A stretch of DNA of 64,000 nucleotides from positions 1 through 64,000 of the forward strand of contig JAJFKX010000037.1 of the NCBI GenBank assembly GCA_021772985.1. The letters run 5' to 3'. The stretch's first letter is position 1; each line of letters begins with the position of its first letter. Both the position numbers and the translations under genes were made by a program. Below, one piece after another: positions 9,186-18,317 of the stretch. The notes under the pieces were generated by a model, which saw only the letters and a list, made by a program, of their open reading frames with translations, ran no database searches and was not told the origin of the DNA. The stretch is from Gammaproteobacteria bacterium. Lineage in GTDB: Bacteria; Pseudomonadota; Gammaproteobacteria; Xanthomonadales; Wenzhouxiangellaceae.

Positions 9186-11033
9186 ATGCCAGTGCTGAAA
9201 TTCAGCCATCTATCACGCAGTGTGCCATGGTTGCTGGCCCTGGTTTATATGCTTGCGATTGGCATGCTCAGCTGGCAGTTTCATCTGCAACGAGATTACA
9301 AAATTTCCGAATTAACGGAGCTGCTAGCTGACGGACAACAGCAGCAAATTCCTTTGGGCATGGTCAGAGCTATCCAGCCCGGTGGTCAGCAATATACGTT
9401 CGAATACAGGTTCGCCCATCACAATGGACAACCTATGGCGTTGTTTTTACCTCGTTATGCTTCGGACGTTGATATTCAACTCAATGCGGTATCGATACAT
9501 CAGCACGCTACCAGCTTTTCGGCCAGACACACTTATTGGCCCACCCTGGTGCCATTACCGCGAGAATTGCTGCAGCACGATGACAATCAATTACAAATTA
9601 CCTTAATAGGCTATAACCGCGCAGCTTCAATCAGCCAATTTTACCTGGGCCCACTGCAACAAATCGAGCCCCTATACCAACGGTTTTACTTTTGGCGGGT
9701 ACCCTTAATGCAATGGGCCTGGGTCATTACAGTTATTGTTGCTTTATTCATGGGAACCATTTGGCTGACTCGCCGCCAGCTTAGTGAATATGGATGGATT
9801 GCACTGGCCTTTGCCACTGTAGCCATTTATCTGGAGAGCTTTATTCGCACCAGCGAACCGGCATTCCCCTACTTTTACCACTGGCAGTTCTTTGCGGCCC
9901 GAGCGGTATTTATTGTTGCTTTTATCATTTTTACGCATCGAATATTGAACTTGAAACGTCGCCGCCTTGAACAATTGATCGCGGGTTTATTTACGCTTAT
10001 CTTTACGCTCGGCTTAGGCTTGGTAATATCAGGCCAATTTAGCAACTTTGTCTCTTTGGAATTACTGACCAGCACCCCGCTCACGCTGATTTTGCTGGGT
10101 TATATAGGCTGGTGCTTAGCAACAGCCATTCGGCGCAGCAACAAAACCTACCTGCATTGGTTCCTGGTCAGCAGTCTGTGTGCATTGACACTGGGTTTGC
10201 ATGATGTGCTGGTAGTGCTGGATATCCAGCACCCACTGATCAGAGATTTTTACCTTTCCCAATATGCCATATTATTTACCGTAATTGGTTATGGTGGAGT
10301 GATGGTCCATCGTATGGCTGCTGCATTACTCAGCAGCGAGGAATTGAATACAGAACTAACTCGCCAGGTCATCAAAAAGACCGGTGAATTGCAAGCTGCT
10401 GCCCAAATTAAAATGACACAGGATAAAAAACTGCTGCTATATGCTGAGCGGCAACGCATTATGGCTGACATGCATGATGGCGTTGGTGGTCAGCTGGTCA
10501 ATTTACTGGCCGCCAACCGAAACGAAACACTGAAACCAGCCGAAATCAGCCGTGAGCTTGATTTAATCCTGGCCGATTTACGGCTGGTGCTGGATGCATT
10601 AACTCCGGCTGGTGAAGAATTGATCAGCGCCCTGGCCCGGCTTAAAGAACGTTATAACTCGATATTGAAGCACGTCAATATCCAACTTCACTGGCAGATT
10701 GATCTTGCTATCGAGACCATTCCAATGCCCCCCAGCCTAACAATCAATATTCTTCGATTAATCCAGGAGGCAATCCAGAACAGCATCAAACATGCGCGGG
10801 CCGACAATATCTGGCTGCACCTGTCACCTGCAGAAATGGGTTATTCATTGACTCTCAAAGATGATGGCATTGGACTTAACGAACACCTTACTATGCCCGG
10901 CCACGGCACAAAAACCATGCAGCAAAGAGCTATGGCTGTGAATGGCAGATTGATAATCTCGACCCCCTCGTCTGGTGGTACGCAGGTAAAACTCGACTTT
11001 CCGACCCCTGATCCCATCACCCCCTCCGAATAA
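9186..11033 (+). CDS. Membrane sensor histidine kinase, NarX/7TM type
   Basis: 615 residues. The order is TM1 near residue 15, a periplasmic sensor of about 150 residues, a block of about seven hydrophobic helices (about 175-400), a short coiled region, then a HisKA_3 dimerisation domain with phosphorylated His430 in ADMHDGVGGQL. The HATPase follows with N box ending NSIKHA and G box DDGIGL. The layout matches kinases with an extracellular 7TMR-DISM-like sensor. The signal is unknown. It forms an operon with the regulator at 8503. Confidence 0.9.
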   Translation: MPVLKFSHLSRSVPWLLALVYMLAIGMLSWQFHLQRDYKISELTELLADGQQQQIPLGMVRAIQPGGQQYTFEYRFAHHNGQPMALFLPRYASDVDIQLNAVSIHQHATSFSARHTYWPTLVPLPRELLQHDDNQLQITLIGYNRAASISQFYLGPLQQIEPLYQRFYFWRVPLMQWAWVITVIVALFMGTIWLTRRQLSEYGWIALAFATVAIYLESFIRTSEPAFPYFYHWQFFAARAVFIVAFIIFTHRILNLKRRRLEQLIAGLFTLIFTLGLGLVISGQFSNFVSLELLTSTPLTLILLGYIGWCLATAIRRSNKTYLHWFLVSSLCALTLGLHDVLVVLDIQHPLIRDFYLSQYAILFTVIGYGGVMVHRMAAALLSSEELNTELTRQVIKKTGELQAAAQIKMTQDKKLLLYAERQRIMADMHDGVGGQLVNLLAANRNETLKPAEISRELDLILADLRLVLDALTPAGEELISALARLKERYNSILKHVNIQLHWQIDLAIETIPMPPSLTINILRLIQEAIQNSIKHARADNIWLHLSPAEMGYSLTLKDDGIGLNEHLTMPGHGTKTMQQRAMAVNGRLIISTPSSGGTQVKLDFPTPDPITPSE

Positions 11034-11053
11034 AACACTATTTACTATTACCC

Positions 11054-11066
11054 CCCAATTTTTGGG
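11054..11066. promoter_or_regulatory. Inverted-repeat element, copy 1
   Basis: CCCAATTTTTGGG, arms CCCAA and TTGGG around TTT, lies 230 bp upstream of the lipoprotein ATG. The same core with conserved flanks (runs of C before, GGGTAA and CCAC after) recurs at 13288, upstream of the next gene. This suggests a shared operator. Confidence 0.45.
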
Positions 11067-11280
11067 TAAAACCACTGTTTCCAATCCGGCAAACTGTTGT
11101 TGTCTTTTGATAAAGAATTTTTACCAGCTGTTAGGCAGACAATAGGTGCTATCCCCATGCACCTGTTGTTTTAGCAGTTTAAGGGGCCTCTGATTCAGTC
11201 AGCGGTTCTCTATTAACTACCGCTTGACCTAAATTCCCCAAATTTTGACTTTGAAAATAATAATAAATGGAGAATTAATC

Positions 11281-13200
11281 ATGAAATTTACGAGCTTATT
11301 TCTGCTCATGCTTTTGCTGACAACAGGTTGTACACCACCTGTGCATGACGACCCGAACGAAACCGACCAGGTTGCCAACTTCATTGGCTTGTGGGCCTCG
11401 CTTAAAGATTTTCACTATGAAAGCACACACAATGATTACATTGATGATTTGATTACCAATGGTGATCCAACTGATGATTTATTGGGATTGGTGACTGAAT
11501 ATGCACCGGGCTGTGCGGTAGGTGTTCTGCATGAAAATGACATCACTTACCTGCAAACCTATGGTTATGCCACCGAAACCTGGGATTGGAATATGTCTAC
11601 CATTACCCCGGTTGCTTCTATTTCCAAAACCATCACGGCCATAGCCATTATGCGTATGGTTGAAGAAGGCTTGATGGATCTTGACGCACCAGTTGACAGT
11701 TATGTTGGTGATGCCGGTGTGTTTAACGGTATTACTATTGCAGAATTATTGAGCCTGGATGCCGGTGTTCCACCCGAGGCCCCACCCTGGACAACCGTCC
11801 CGAGTTGCCCAAATTCATTACCGGCCGGTGGCACTGTCGATTGGTGTTTAAGCCACCCCCGGGTTGCCCTGGATGCTATCAAAAATGACCTGACACTTGG
11901 ACCTCAAGCGGATAAATATTCCAACATGAGCATCATGGCTGCAGCTGCAGCACTGGACCAGGTCAGTTATGACTCCGCTCAGGTGGATAATGATCAACGT
12001 GGCTATGAAGCTTGGGTCTGGCATCAGCTGGGTCACTGGGCTGATAACCATGGTATTAAAGGTGAGTTCACCAGTATGGCATTGGCCCACTCGTGGCGCG
12101 AAAACGATATTATCAACTACGCTGACGGCTTTGATTGCAATGGTGGCTGTGGCATGAATCCACCGCCAATGCCGGCGTGGATCAATGCCGGCACCTATGA
12201 AGGCTGGTGGGGCCCTGCCGGTGGTTGGGCAATGACCATTGGTGATCTCGCCCGATTTGCCGCCATTATCAATACCAATGATATTTTGACCAAGCAAATT
12301 GGCAATAACTCCTGGAATGAATTATTTGTAAAGCTCACCGACGTATTCGACAGCCTCGATGGTGATGATTATGGTCTGGGTACAATTGTAGAGAACTGGT
12401 CAGGTGGCAGTATTGCCGGTCAGGAAAACCCTGATAACGAAAAAGTAGTTTGGCATGGTGGTGATTTATATGGTTATGCCAGCGTATGGTACTACTCGGA
12501 AATAGACTCTGAATCTTATGCCGTTGTAATGCAATGCAATGGTGCTTCGGAAGAATCAACCAGTTTTCAGCTGAAAGAATATGCAGAAAATATCATCGCC
12601 TATGCCCGAGCCGGAGGAGATATTCATCCCACCTTGGATGTCACCATGGGTTATGCCAGTGCTGACCAAGCAGCCGGGGAATACATTCTCGATCCCGAAG
12701 CCACCTATCTGGCCAGCCCGCAAAGCCTGCATATCCCTCTGTTGCTGGATCATGAATTACTGATTTCGGCCGAAACCGAAGGTCACGAATACCTTGATTT
12801 TGCCATCCAGGAAGTCAGCTTGTCTGATGATGGAACCCCTATTCCGACCAACAGACCAGCTGTATTGCTGGGTAGTTATGTCTACCAGCCTAACCGAAGG
12901 GTAGCAACGCAACCTGTAGATATTGCTCTGCTGTCCAATAATCAGTCCATGACCATTCTAGATGCCAAGCTTGATCTTGGATTCGCCAAACAAGGCTCGC
13001 ACATTGCGGACAGTTCCATTTCCGGGGTGCTCGATCTGAGAGACATCACTCGGCTTGGCTTTATCAGCGATTGGCAGCAAATGTGCGATGTCAGCAAATC
13101 CAAGGATGAAGTAGCCTGCCAGCCTTGTGAGGACGGAAAACAAGCTTGCTTGTCGGTAACCTGGAAAACCCAGGCAGATCGAATTTCGCCGCGAGAATAA
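11281..13200 (+). CDS. Serine hydrolase lipoprotein, class C beta-lactamase fold
   Basis: Start chosen at 11281 because GGAG lies 7 nt upstream and the next residues are a lipoprotein signal with lipobox TTGC. 639 residues. The nucleophile motif SxxK is S113-I-S-K116. The YxN motif is seen in KYSNMS, and the third motif appears as WHGGDLYG. This is the penicillin-binding/esterase S12 family, so the protein is a membrane-anchored periplasmic hydrolase or peptidase. About 200 extra C-terminal residues form a domain I do not recognise. It follows the two-component system in the same direction after a 247-bp gap. Confidence 0.85.
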   Translation: MKFTSLFLLMLLLTTGCTPPVHDDPNETDQVANFIGLWASLKDFHYESTHNDYIDDLITNGDPTDDLLGLVTEYAPGCAVGVLHENDITYLQTYGYATETWDWNMSTITPVASISKTITAIAIMRMVEEGLMDLDAPVDSYVGDAGVFNGITIAELLSLDAGVPPEAPPWTTVPSCPNSLPAGGTVDWCLSHPRVALDAIKNDLTLGPQADKYSNMSIMAAAAALDQVSYDSAQVDNDQRGYEAWVWHQLGHWADNHGIKGEFTSMALAHSWRENDIINYADGFDCNGGCGMNPPPMPAWINAGTYEGWWGPAGGWAMTIGDLARFAAIINTNDILTKQIGNNSWNELFVKLTDVFDSLDGDDYGLGTIVENWSGGSIAGQENPDNEKVVWHGGDLYGYASVWYYSEIDSESYAVVMQCNGASEESTSFQLKEYAENIIAYARAGGDIHPTLDVTMGYASADQAAGEYILDPEATYLASPQSLHIPLLLDHELLISAETEGHEYLDFAIQEVSLSDDGTPIPTNRPAVLLGSYVYQPNRRVATQPVDIALLSNNQSMTILDAKLDLGFAKQGSHIADSSISGVLDLRDITRLGFISDWQQMCDVSKSKDEVACQPCEDGKQACLSVTWKTQADRISPRE

Positions 13201-13287
13201 CATCAGAATTTACCAGCAGGCTTTAACGCCACCAGGGGTTCAGGTCACCTGAACCCCATTTCAGCACCAGCAACCGTTAATCGTGCC

Positions 13288-13301
13288 CCCTAATTTTTGG
13301 G
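13288..13301. promoter_or_regulatory. Inverted-repeat element, copy 2
   Basis: CCCTAATTTTTGGG, 71 bp before the start of the small secreted protein at 13373. It nearly matches the element at 11054, including the trailing GGGTAA and CCAC. It is a candidate binding site for the neighbouring NarL-type regulator. Confidence 0.45.
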
Positions 13302-13372
13302 TAACCACATCGCAACCTGCATGGCAAAGTGTTTGTATCTTTTGAATCAAAATCATTAAAAGGAGTCATGTC

Positions 13373-13870
13373 ATGCGATATATAAGCACCCATTCCAAAC
13401 CGTTTTTATATGTTTTATTGGTCAGCCTGGCGTTGATGGCCAGCAATGCCTATGCTCAAAAAGCCGTTTCTTTTTTAGCCAATGTGCACCCGGATACTGA
13501 TCAAACCTTTTTCAGTATTAAAGTGAATGATCAGACGATAACGCCTGCTGCATTGAATAATATGTTACGCCCCGGTGGTGGCAGCGTGCTTAGAGTCACT
13601 TCTATTCATGGCACCTTATTTGATCGAGTATCTGCTCCAGACCCATCTGACTATGCATTAATATTCATTGGTGCCATTACCCCACGCTTTGCGGTACGAG
13701 GATTTGGTGCCGGTACGATCAGTATTAGTGGTGCTACCACCACCCAGATCAATTTCGCTCCTGGTTTATATGTCAATTTAAATAGTAATGAAACCCTGAC
13801 TTTACGTAGTCAAACTCAATCCAACCAATTGGCACATATGGAAGTGCATGGTTTTTTAGAAGATATCTAA
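13373..13870 (+). CDS. Small secreted protein of unknown function
   Basis: 165 residues. AAGGAG lies 7-8 nt upstream. A signal peptide ends at AYA-QK. The mature 137 residues are rich in beta-prone and small residues (AGTISISGATTTQINFAPG). There are no Cys and no motif I recognise. It shares an upstream inverted-repeat element with the serine-hydrolase lipoprotein and is followed by a good terminator, so it is likely a single-gene unit expressed with that lipoprotein. Confidence 0.75.
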   Translation: MRYISTHSKPFLYVLLVSLALMASNAYAQKAVSFLANVHPDTDQTFFSIKVNDQTITPAALNNMLRPGGGSVLRVTSIHGTLFDRVSAPDPSDYALIFIGAITPRFAVRGFGAGTISISGATTTQINFAPGLYVNLNSNETLTLRSQTQSNQLAHMEVHGFLEDI

Positions 13871-13911
13871 CTTGCTGATTGATCCATAACAGCACCAATA
13901 ACAACCAATAT

Positions 13912-13941
13912 CCGGTCCGGATTATTTCGGGCCGGTTTTTT
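13912..13941 (+). terminator. Rho-independent terminator
   Basis: Stem CCGGTCCG (13912-13919) pairs with CGGGCCGG (13928-13935, one G-U pair), followed directly by six T. It is 42 bp after the stop of the small secreted protein. Confidence 0.8.
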
Positions 13942-13972
13942 ATTACCTACAGATACCAACCGTTATATTGAA

Positions 13973-15103
13973 TTAATTCACCATGCACTGCTTTACGATA
14001 TCTATAAACATATCTGCGCCATAGCCAATCAATTCATCCGGGAAATCATAATCAGGATTGTGCAATGCAGCCTGCTGTTCCCCGGCCCCCAGACCAAATA
14101 AGGCACCATCTCGGCCAGCAATGATATGACCAAAATCTTCGGACCAGCGGATCGGGCGTGACAATCTGATCAACTCTGTTCCAGATGAGCTGGCAGCATC
14201 AGCAACAATACCGGCCCCCGTTTGAGTATTACAAACGGTTGGAAAAACATCCTGGTAATCCATCGTGTAAGTTAATTGGTGCTGCCTGCATTGCAGCTTT
14301 AATCGCTGCTCAATATCATCCAGCATAGCCTGCATGGTGGTATCGGTTTCACTGCGCAGGGTCAGGTAAATTTCCGCATCGGCCGGGGCTGTGCCAAATG
14401 CTTTTGCACCCAACCGTGCTCCGACTACCGTTGCCAGCGCAAGCTCGGTTGGGCCGAACTGATCAGCGTAGCCTGCCATTGCGTCAATAAGGCTGGTCAT
14501 TGCCGGCGCCGGTGAATGGCCGGCCTCTGGCTGTGCCGCGTGCGCGGTTTTGCCCTGTAAGCTGATGATTACACCACGTGATGCACAATTCATGGTGCCC
14601 TCTCGCAACATAACGCTTCCCAACGGATAACCCGGCATGTTGTGCAGTGCAAAGGCATAATCTGGTTGCAGAGCCTGATATTGAGGGTCACTGCAAACTG
14701 CCGCAGCCCCCGCTCCGGTTTCTTCGGCCGGCTGAAACAACAATATTACCTGTGCTGTTTTCACCGGCTTTTGCTGCAACCGCCTGGCCACTTCCAGCAA
14801 TATCGCCATATGCCCGTCATGTCCGCATTTATGCGCCACACCACTTTGTTGCGAACGATATTCAAAGGTATTGGTTTCCTGGATCGGCAAGCCATCCAAT
14901 TCGCAACGCAACAATATTTTGGGGCCGGCATTTTCCGCTCCAAATACAGCCGCCACGCCATGACCGCCTAGGCCGGTTAATATTTGATCAGGATTAACTG
15001 CTGTCAGCCATTTGATGATCCTGGCCGCTGTATGCTGCTCCTGGCCGGATAATTCCGGATGCTGGTGCAGCAGGTAGCGCGCCGCCTTGGCTGTTTCAGG
15101 CAT
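13973..15103 (-). CDS. M20 family amidohydrolase/peptidase
   Basis: 376 residues, the size of hippurate hydrolase/IAA-amino-acid amidohydrolase. Family motifs are LHQHPELSGQEQHTA, the metal-binding KCGHDGHMA, the catalytic acid PAEETGAG, and ALHNMPGYPLG. It hydrolyses N-acyl amino acids or related amides; the substrate is not deducible. Six bp separate it from the upstream PLP enzyme on the same strand, so the two are cotranscribed. The pair may process N-acylated sulfur amino acids (inference). Confidence 0.88.
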   Translation of the reverse strand: MPETAKAARYLLHQHPELSGQEQHTAARIIKWLTAVNPDQILTGLGGHGVAAVFGAENAGPKILLRCELDGLPIQETNTFEYRSQQSGVAHKCGHDGHMAILLEVARRLQQKPVKTAQVILLFQPAEETGAGAAAVCSDPQYQALQPDYAFALHNMPGYPLGSVMLREGTMNCASRGVIISLQGKTAHAAQPEAGHSPAPAMTSLIDAMAGYADQFGPTELALATVVGARLGAKAFGTAPADAEIYLTLRSETDTTMQAMLDDIEQRLKLQCRQHQLTYTMDYQDVFPTVCNTQTGAGIVADAASSSGTELIRLSRPIRWSEDFGHIIAGRDGALFGLGAGEQQAALHNPDYDFPDELIGYGADMFIDIVKQCMVN

Positions 15104-15109
15104 TCTAGA

Positions 15110-16237
15110 TCAAGCCTGTTCCAGCGCCTGTAACAGGTCGGCTATCAAATCATCAGCATGTTCGATACCGATTGATACCCGCAGTAATTGTTGATCAATG
15201 CCTTGCCGGGCACTTTCTTCAATCGGCACCCGGGCATGCGAAGTCAAAATAGGTTGGCAACAAATTGACTCGACGCCACCCAGGCTAACTGCAGAGGTAA
15301 TCAACTTGAGTTTCCGTTCTACCCGCTCGGCAGTCAACGGTGGCTTGACCTGAAAAGACAGCATCCCGCCAAAATCCAGCATCTGACGTTTGGCCAATTG
15401 ATGCTGTGGATGGCTGGGCAAACCGGGATAATCGACACTTTCCACCAGCGGGTGTTGTTCTAATACCTTGGCTACTGACATGGCATTCTGGCATTGCCGT
15501 TCCACCCGGATTGCCAGGGTTTTGATACTGCGCTCCAACAAAGCTGCAATTTGTGCATTCACACTACCGCCCAAGCGAAGCGCCAACTCTCTGACGGGCG
15601 CAACCAGTTCACTGCTGCCCAGAACCATGCCTGCGCATATGTCACTGTGACCGCCGATATATTTGGTAGCACTGTGCACCACCAGGTCAGCGCCCATTGG
15701 GATTGGGTTCTGCAGAACCGGTGTGGCAAAGGTATTATCAATCACCACCATAATACCCCTGGCTTTCGCCTGGCTGCACAGTAGTTCAAGGTCAATAACC
15801 TGCAAGCGGGGATTACATGGTGTTTCACAATAAATCATGCGTGCGTTGTCCTGACAGGCTGTCAGTAATGATTCAGCATCCGGCGGTGCATGGGTTACTT
15901 CGATGCCTAGCCTGGGCAGTTGCTGGCGGCACATATCATCGCTACCACCATAAATACCATGCGCCACCACCAGTTGATCACCGCTGTTCAAATGGGCCTG
16001 CAAAGTGCTGCTGGTAGCAGCCAGCCCGGAAGCACACAAGATGCCATCCTCGGCCTGTTCCAATGCTGCAATTTTTTCCACCACCGCCAGCTGATTGGGC
16101 GTGTTGAAATAACGTGGGTAACGCACCTGGTCATGATCCAGATACGGATAGGCACTGTCCGCATATATCGGGGTATTCAATCCGCCGAGTGGTTGCTGCT
16201 GGGTTCCGCTGTGGACCGCCTGGGTTGGTTTGTGCAT
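15110..16237 (-). CDS. Trans-sulfuration PLP enzyme (cystathionine gamma-synthase/lyase family)
   Basis: 375 residues of the Cys/Met metabolism PLP family. The Schiff-base Lys is in HSATKYIGGHSD. The phosphate-binding start is ASGLAATSSTL, followed by ETPCNPRLQV and IDNTFATP. The C-terminal SAVSLGGVESICCQP replaces the usual SLGGVESLI. Family members act as cystathionine gamma-synthase, cystathionine gamma-lyase or methionine gamma-lyase, and sequence alone does not decide which. First gene of a two-gene operon with the M20 amidohydrolase. Confidence 0.87.
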   Translation of the reverse strand: MHKPTQAVHSGTQQQPLGGLNTPIYADSAYPYLDHDQVRYPRYFNTPNQLAVVEKIAALEQAEDGILCASGLAATSSTLQAHLNSGDQLVVAHGIYGGSDDMCRQQLPRLGIEVTHAPPDAESLLTACQDNARMIYCETPCNPRLQVIDLELLCSQAKARGIMVVIDNTFATPVLQNPIPMGADLVVHSATKYIGGHSDICAGMVLGSSELVAPVRELALRLGGSVNAQIAALLERSIKTLAIRVERQCQNAMSVAKVLEQHPLVESVDYPGLPSHPQHQLAKRQMLDFGGMLSFQVKPPLTAERVERKLKLITSAVSLGGVESICCQPILTSHARVPIEESARQGIDQQLLRVSIGIEHADDLIADLLQALEQA

Positions 16238-16616
16238 ACTGTTAAGTACTCTTAATCAAAACACTATATTCAAGTGTTTGAGCCAATTAGCCCGTTACAC
16301 CTTCACTAATTTTTGATTATGCGTGTATTGTTGGTTAGCTGCCTAGTATTTTTTGTTGGTTCGATATTACAGCTGGTGTTACAGCCAGGCCCTTGAGTAA
16401 CCATTCACCAATAATCAACATAACTTCACTAAAATAGCTTCTACTATGGTTGTAGGTATTTGAAATTTTCATGCCGGTTTTGTGCTTAACATCCTGTTAA
16501 CACTTGCCTGAGGCCCTTTGTTTCAGCATAATTATCAACCCTTTACCCTGTTAACCAAGCGTTGACAGGTCATAAAATTATACAAATATGACACCAGTAG
16601 CATAAGGATTAGGGCT
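16238..16616. promoter_or_regulatory. Divergent intergenic region with inverted repeat
   Basis: 379 bp between the divergent PLP enzyme and M23 peptidase genes. No gene is seen. AAACACT (16259-16265) and AGTGTTT (16273-16279) form an inverted repeat about 20 bp upstream of the PLP enzyme start, in operator position. The right half is AT-rich, consistent with promoters. Confidence 0.35.
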
Positions 16617-17588
16617 TTGCGGACAGATTGGACTATTACCATTACCGATTATCGGGGGGCTCGGCATTACACAGTCAGCGCAAAATTACGGCGCTGGGTT
16701 GCCTATGGCAGTACTGCTGCGGTAGCGATTTGCGCGCTGGGTTTTCTAAACTTGCTTGATCAGGGGCAGCGCATTGGCGCATTAAATACAGATATCAATG
16801 AACTCGACAGCCAGCAGCTGGCATTGATTCAACAGAACAACTATTTGCAGGCTGAGCAGCAGGATTTGCTGGCAACCATCCGGCACCGCAACCAACGATT
16901 GGTTAGCTTGGACAACGGCGTGCAGCGGCTGGAATCTTTGCTTGGAACCGACAATGTGTCACAACAAACAGCGGCGCTGGAACAAAGATTAACCTCCACC
17001 ACCGACCTGGCCTTTGAAAAATTGCTGATCTTGCGTAGCATTCCACGTGGCGCGCCGATTCCTTATAAAGGGGTTACCAGCAATTACGGCAATCGGGTAC
17101 ACCCGGTCAAACAGGTTCGGGATTTCCATCCCGGCCTGGATTTACGTGCAGATATGAACACTCCTGTGATGGCCACTTCAGATGGCATTGTTAAACGTGC
17201 AGGCTACGATGCCAATGGGATTGGCCAGGTTGTTGAGATCAGGCATAACTATGGTTTCACAACCATCTATGGTCATCTGGACAGCATCAGCGTGGAAGAA
17301 GGTGATGTTATCCGCCAGGGTGATCAGGTCGGATTAAGCGGAAAAACCGGTATGATCACCGGACCGCATCTGCATTACGAAGTGCGTTACATGGGTAAAC
17401 GCCTTAACCCCAAACCATTCCTTAATTGGAATTTGGATCAATACGAAACACTCTTTACACAACAGCAGGCCATACCATGGGAATCATTGGAAAAAGTGAT
17501 CGCGAGGAACGCCCAACAACAACTTCCACCCCCGGTGGCACAACGCTTATCGCCGCCCAAAGTAACGTTAACGGCAGCTTCACCCTAA
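16617..17588 (+). CDS. M23 family membrane metallopeptidase
   Basis: 323 residues from a TTG start preceded by AAGGATTAGGG. No ATG fits. The order is a short cytoplasmic N-terminus (RTDWTITITDYRGARHYTVS), one TM helix (about 33-48), a periplasmic coiled coil (about 55-130), then an LytM/M23 domain. Zn ligands are seen in FHPGLDLRAD (HxxxD) and GPHLHYEVRY (HxH). All are intact, so it is an active DD-endopeptidase candidate. Its 3' end overlaps the bactofilin start by 112 bp, a linkage widely seen for cell-shape modules. Confidence 0.9.
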   Translation: MRTDWTITITDYRGARHYTVSAKLRRWVAYGSTAAVAICALGFLNLLDQGQRIGALNTDINELDSQQLALIQQNNYLQAEQQDLLATIRHRNQRLVSLDNGVQRLESLLGTDNVSQQTAALEQRLTSTTDLAFEKLLILRSIPRGAPIPYKGVTSNYGNRVHPVKQVRDFHPGLDLRADMNTPVMATSDGIVKRAGYDANGIGQVVEIRHNYGFTTIYGHLDSISVEEGDVIRQGDQVGLSGKTGMITGPHLHYEVRYMGKRLNPKPFLNWNLDQYETLFTQQQAIPWESLEKVIARNAQQQLPPPVAQRLSPPKVTLTAASP

Positions 17589-17938
17589 ACGACAATCTGC
17601 ACATTGACGGGCGTGTAGAAGGCAGCATTGATTCTCAAGCCAATGTTGCCATTGGTGAGAGCGGGCGTTTTGAAGGTGAAATCAAGGCCAATCACATTGT
17701 TGTGTGTGGCCATCTTGATGCCAATGTTGATTGTCAGCGATTGGAAATCGTCGCCACCGGCCATGTTAATGGTGAAGTGATTACTGATGATCTGGTGATC
17801 GAATCCGGAGGCCGCTTTATTGGTCAGAGCCGGATTCGTGATGATAAAACCGTCAGCCTGATTAAACCCGATGATGCCAAGAAAACAGCTGCCGGCAGCA
17901 AGGCCGCCAGTGGGTCTGATAACGGCGATGCGGCTTAA
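17477..17938 (+). CDS. Bactofilin
   Basis: Start placed at MGIIGKSD (17477) rather than the ATG at 17426, because bactofilins have a short disordered tail before the beta-helix. This gives 153 residues. The central DUF583 beta-helix shows repeated short strands with conserved Gly/Ile (IDGRVEGSI, FEGEIKANHI, GHVNGEVI). The C-terminal tail is Ala/Lys/Asp-rich. It polymerises at the inner membrane and scaffolds peptidoglycan enzymes. It is translationally coupled to the M23 peptidase, its likely partner. Confidence 0.92.
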   Translation: MGIIGKSDREERPTTTSTPGGTTLIAAQSNVNGSFTLNDNLHIDGRVEGSIDSQANVAIGESGRFEGEIKANHIVVCGHLDANVDCQRLEIVATGHVNGEVITDDLVIESGGRFIGQSRIRDDKTVSLIKPDDAKKTAAGSKAASGSDNGDAA

Positions 17939-17950
17939 AGTACTTTAATT

Positions 17951-18259
17951 ATGAGCACAGACTTAAACAAGCAGCATGATTTAGCGGTCAATCAGATTAT
18001 CAGCGCCGCCAATCAACTCAAAGACAACGGCACGGATATCCGGCTTATCTCCGCTGCAATGACGACTGCAGCCGGCATTTACGCTACTTACGCGGAAGCT
18101 GGTAATCAGGGTTTTCTACAGGCTGATGGGATCAACAAGATCTGTGACCGGTTTCGCCAGCAATTGGAATTTATTCAGGAACGTAAAAAAGCCGAACTGA
18201 AGGCAGCCGGACACAATGTTGAGCAAAGCGCTCCACGCTCTGGGGTAGTTGGCAGCTAA
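17951..18259 (+). CDS. Small cytosolic protein of unknown function
   Basis: 102 residues, wholly alpha-helical in character, with no signal and no TM. The segment ISAANQLKDNGTDIRLISAA and a later helix give a weak resemblance to DUF3144, which I cannot confirm. It follows the bactofilin by 12 bp on the same strand and is probably cotranscribed with it. Confidence 0.7.
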   Translation: MSTDLNKQHDLAVNQIISAANQLKDNGTDIRLISAAMTTAAGIYATYAEAGNQGFLQADGINKICDRFRQQLEFIQERKKAELKAAGHNVEQSAPRSGVVGS

Positions 18260-18317
18260 TCCACATACTGCAGCGGTTCCTGAAAGCCCGGGTTGTGCCG
18301 CCTAACCTAACAGTCTG

